From contig JANFAH010000058.1 of NCBI GenBank assembly GCA_024663395.1, forward strand, positions 1-64,000: a stretch of 64,000 nucleotides of DNA. The letters run 5' to 3'. The DNA is from Pisolithus tinctorius (lineage: Eukaryota > Basidiomycota > Agaricomycetes > Boletales > Pisolithaceae). The position numbers and the translations under genes were made by a program. Below, piece after piece: positions 60,666 through 64,000 of the stretch. Numbering within the stretch: the first letter of the stretch is position 1; every line of letters begins with the position of its first letter. The notes under the pieces are model-generated. The model was not told where the DNA came from. It worked only from the letters and a program-made list of their open reading frames with translations, and ran no database searches.

Positions 60666-61971
60666 TCATAGTCGAAAAATGTAAACTTTGTGTGCCCTGC
60701 TCGTCTGATGTCGACGAGCGATTGAGAGAACAGTGGGAAACCCACAGTCGTTGTGGTTAACACAGCGAGAAGTGCTTGCTATCGTATCATTCTTATGCTC
60801 TGACGTTATTCGCCTCCCCCTGAGTTCTGAATGCTGTGTCGACTAGCCGGATGGGAAGTGACCTGGACCGTCGACGGCCCTGCATTTATACAGAAATAGC
60901 AGTAAGTACTGCAACGATGCAGTCAAACCAAAGCAAGGAAATGCAAAAGTTGGCCATGAAGCTTTGAAGTAGCACTCAAATACAGAGTGCGGAAGTTCGC
61001 CGTGCCATCAGATCTAGATCTCAAGGTCTCACATATGGTACACACTTGAGATCTTGAGAGCGGACCAGGCGCTCAAGCTTACTCGCAATGGTCACGCCAA
61101 TACATCAGAAAAAGGTCAAGCCTGAACCCATTGTGAAACTTCCATCCACACGCTCAGACTCAGCACCAGGTACGATTCCCATCTTTGGCGGGAAATTAAA
61201 CCTAGCTAGTCAGAAGAAGCTTACAATAATCCTTGCGTACAGGCATCTCTAACATCGCCCAGAACACCATTTCGAATAAGGCATCAGAATCAAGGGATTT
61301 GTCGGCGCATTAGATCATGAATGAGGCACATTCAAGGTCTGTCAAGATACCTGAGACACTAGTCGTATCTACACGCACATCTGTGTTCACGTTTCGTGCA
61401 CGACCTATCAGAAGCAGTCATCAATGCATCATGCCTCGTGGGGTTTGCGTGGGGTATTGCACTTCATTAGTCGATAGCCACGATGAATATGAGTGCCAGT
61501 TCCGTTCGTATTGCAGGTTGAAAGCGAAAAAAAATTAGGAACAGGGTAAGCGGTCCAGAAGCTTCCATCGTGGGCTCCCGTAACTTGAGCTATGCACATA
61601 CTAGTTTTGCATGACCAATGACCAGTTTAATTGCAACTTGTGGCCGAAAGTTCCAATTGGGACTTTTCCACACACTTCGCAAGTCAACGAGCAATTGACA
61701 TTGCAGGGTCCTGCACTTGCCCATGCAGTTTCAAGATGCACCAGAAAGCGCTTGACAGAGATGAAGGTCTCCCTCGCCTTCTTCTATGTCACACAGTGGG
61801 AGTCGGGGAACAATCGCCTCAGGCGGAGGAATGAGCAGACCCGGACATCACCGCGACCTCCTAGCACCTGCCACCTGCAGTATCAATTTCTGGAGCAGTT
61901 CAGATCCTAGGCTAGAATTTTGGCTTGTCTTCGTGTTCAAGGTAGCAGCCTCGGTATATTTTATTGTATGG
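60666..61971. other. Intergenic between MBOAT copies 2 and 3
   Basis: No gene signal in about 1.3 kb. Short open frames near 61317-61910 lack motifs. A perfect inverted repeat lies at 61016-61054. Confidence 0.4.
61016..61054. repeat. 10-bp inverted repeat
   Basis: Arms AGATCTCAAG (61016-61025) and CTTGAGATCT (61045-61054) around a 19-base centre. It could be an operator or a short hairpin in a transcript; nothing nearby decides this. Confidence 0.4.
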
Positions 61972-63315
61972 TTAGGAGCACAGGATATCAATGTGACCGA
62001 CGACTAGACCAGAGTCAACAGGGAATACGCAAGAAACGGTACCGACAGTCCCAAAACACAGACATTGCAAGGCAAATTCTTTATCGACACCCTGCGGAAG
62101 CACCAACGAAAGCAAAGCCGCCGTGGGATGAAGCCCAGGGATCGCATCCGCCGCAAACCGACCTGCTCTTGCCCATTGGTCGACGAGCGGAAGACCCCAG
62201 AATGTCATCCACAAGAACGTCCATATCCATCCGTAGATACCTTGGACGCGGCGGCCCACTTTCTTGGACCAAGCACGCTCCAATAACACTCCGACACCGT
62301 TCAAGAAGAAGAAGCCGATTTCTGCCGGGGCACTACCTCCTCGTCCGACTGCGATAAGCTCGATGTAATGGAAGATGCCGGATACCAAGAATGTCCCGAG
62401 AATACCCCCCGGACGACCAAATAGGTATCCGAAGGGTATCCCACCGCACGAAACAAAAGGAAAGCGGAGCATTTGTTGCCACCGTCGTCCCCAGAGATCA
62501 CTTAACGAAGTGGACAGCCACGGCTTGTCGAACACAGGTGGCCACTGCGTTGGATGTTGGAAGAATACGGTGATGAATACCATAGCCATAGCATAGTATG
62601 CGAATTGGATGGCTAAGTATGCCAACCAAACTGCGAGATACGCTATCCCCAGCGTGCGCAGATACCTGGGAATCAGCGGAAGTGAATAATCGAAGACGGT
62701 GTCGCCTTCCCACGACCTGAAATTCGGAGAGAAAGTGCGAATGGTTTCCGTGCACGCATCGAAAGCCAGACCGTAGAAAACTACGCGGATTGCCGCGTAC
62801 ATCAAGAATCGGGCTCTTGAATTTGCTGCGCTAGATGGCCGGACAGCGGGGATTGGGGTTCTTCGCGACCAATTCCAACCGATACCGCGAAGATTTATAA
62901 ATAGATCCCACGCATTCCACAAGGCCACAGGAACGCTGGTCTGTCCTGATTTTCGAACATTGTCGCGAACGTAGGGTTCTTGCACCATAGCCCAAGTAGT
63001 GACTCGCATGCATGTGGATACCATATGAGCCTAGCAAGCGGGGTTGAGTTGACAATCCACTTTCTTCTAAAGATGCATAGAAGGACTCACGAAGAATAGA
63101 GCGTTGCTTTGGGCTTTCCCAGGGTCCCCACAAGAAAAGTCGAATGTTGAGGCAGCCCTCCACGCGAGCCACGGTAAGGTGGGTAGCAAGGCGATACGTA
63201 GTAGTGACGTGTTTCTAAGTTGCACCAACACTCCCATAACATACTGGACGGCAAAAATGGGGAGAATGTGGGTGACGATATCCTGCCCTGTCGGGCATGC
63301 TTTTTCTATCATCAC
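61972..63315 (-). CDS. MBOAT wax-synthase-like acyltransferase 3
   Basis: The intact member. Exon 1 begins near ATG 63315 (MMIEKACPTGQDIVTHILPI); a start further out at 63349 would need a one-base shift. A GT-AG intron of about 60 bp joins NALFF to AHMVSTCMRVTTW. The remaining 350 codons are open: VALWNAWDLFINLRGIGWNW, FDYSLPLIPRYLRTLGIAYL, LWGRRWQQMLRFPFVSC, LFGRPGGILGTFLVSGIFHY with the conserved His, and QCLCFGTVGTVSCVF. Stop TAG 61972-61974. About eight membrane helices. Enzymes of this group acylate alcohols or terpenoids, but no other biosynthetic gene lies nearby, so its role here is open. Confidence 0.85.
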
Positions 63316-63349
63316 TGTGAAATCTGGGATGATTGGAATCAGTGGTCAT

Positions 63350-64000
63350 AGTCCTCTAATAAGCAACCCTTACGGTTTACCTATCTCGACGGTCGTTCGA
63401 TGGCGACAAATGGTTGAAAGGATGCTCACAGAGGTCCCTCTGATTCTCCAGCAACAATTTTATATCTCGCTATTGTTCGTTTCCCTTCTTTTTGATGGCC
63501 GTTCACGGAGACAAGGTGTTCAATTGAGTAACCGAACTTGGATTGGTCCGATCCGGGGCGGCCCGGCCCACCACACTCCACTAATCCACTGGTACTTACT
63601 AGTGTCTACTTGTCATGTCGCACTTCGTCAAGTCGTTGGCGTCACTCAGAGTGTGGTCGACGCGTATCTCAGCCCATGCAACGACGCGCCAGTTGACGAC
63701 GGCCTCAGCGTCCCACATTCCGCGCTCGCGGGTCCTCAAGCTTAACCCCTGTGGTGCTGTGGGGAGCTGCCTCCGTTCTCGGTGTCGCAGTATGCTCTGC
63801 ATCAGACCAACAAGGTGCACCTCGAAGCACCGCAGGTCCGTCCAACAACAACTTGACGAGGAAATCGAAAGTAGGGTATATATACTGTTTTTAACTCTTC
63901 TAGACGTATTAACGCGCTTCGACACACGTTTCGTTCGCCGAAAGTCGACCCAGGGACTTCGATTGCATTCCCAAAGACTCTGCAAATACCCTCCAAATTT
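63350..64000. other. Right end, no gene recognised
   Basis: Promoter side of MBOAT copy 3 and following DNA. Open frames on both strands (63104-63745 plus, 63599-63985 minus) show no motif and overlap; I do not call them. Confidence 0.4.

Noticed and set aside
1..64000. CRISPR arrays, insertion sequences, long terminal repeats or prokaryotic operons
   Set aside because: No short regularly spaced repeats, transposase or reverse-transcriptase motifs were seen; all repeats found are gene-family duplications.

Overview
This window is nuclear DNA of a filamentous fungus, most likely an Agaricomycete (mushroom-forming basidiomycete). The evidence is the gene style (many exons, introns of about 45-65 bp on both strands), the protein families (DUF6533 and DUF6534 seven-pass membrane proteins, MBOAT wax-synthase-like acyltransferases, an SRPK-like kinase) and basidiomycete-like versions of conserved genes. 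Family names come from recognising conserved motifs by eye; no database search was run.

Layout. 0-4.2 kb: a broken P-loop GTPase-like gene in otherwise unassigned DNA. 4.2-9.2 kb: a conserved block with COQ8 (minus), a divergent conserved fungal gene of unknown function (plus) and a UBE2S-type ubiquitin-conjugating enzyme (plus). 10.2-29.7 kb: seven copies of one DUF6534-like family (A1 plus; A2-A7 minus), interrupted by a mitochondrial RRM-protein gene (12.5-13.5 kb) and the tRNA pseudouridine synthase PUS3 (18.7-20 kb). 30.2-33.2 kb: an OSBP/KES1 lipid-transfer protein and a UBE2G1-type E2, both minus. 33.5-38.8 kb: three minus-strand DUF6533 genes. 39.8-49 kb: four plus-strand tandem copies of a second DUF6534 subfamily (B1-B4). 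49.3-56.7 kb: mitochondrial aconitase and an importin-13-like karyopherin, both minus. 56.8-63.3 kb: three MBOAT copies in different states of decay, with an SRPK-like kinase pseudogene between the first two.

The conserved genes are ordinary housekeeping functions: coenzyme Q, ubiquitin transfer, sterol/PI4P exchange, tRNA modification, TCA cycle and nuclear import. They sit between expanded lineage-specific membrane-protein arrays. Fourteen seven-pass proteins in about 39 kb is the most unusual feature of the layout and may be a chemosensory or environmental-response repertoire; that function is inference. The A family carries a GC-AG first intron in all seven copies. A palindrome TCACGTGA lies just upstream of three housekeeping genes, with a near-match before aconitase.

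Caution: many conserved exons are broken by single-base shifts, mostly +1, even in aconitase. Several genes therefore do not read through as given. Read error in the assembly is the simplest explanation. Gene limits below follow conserved protein signal across these shifts.
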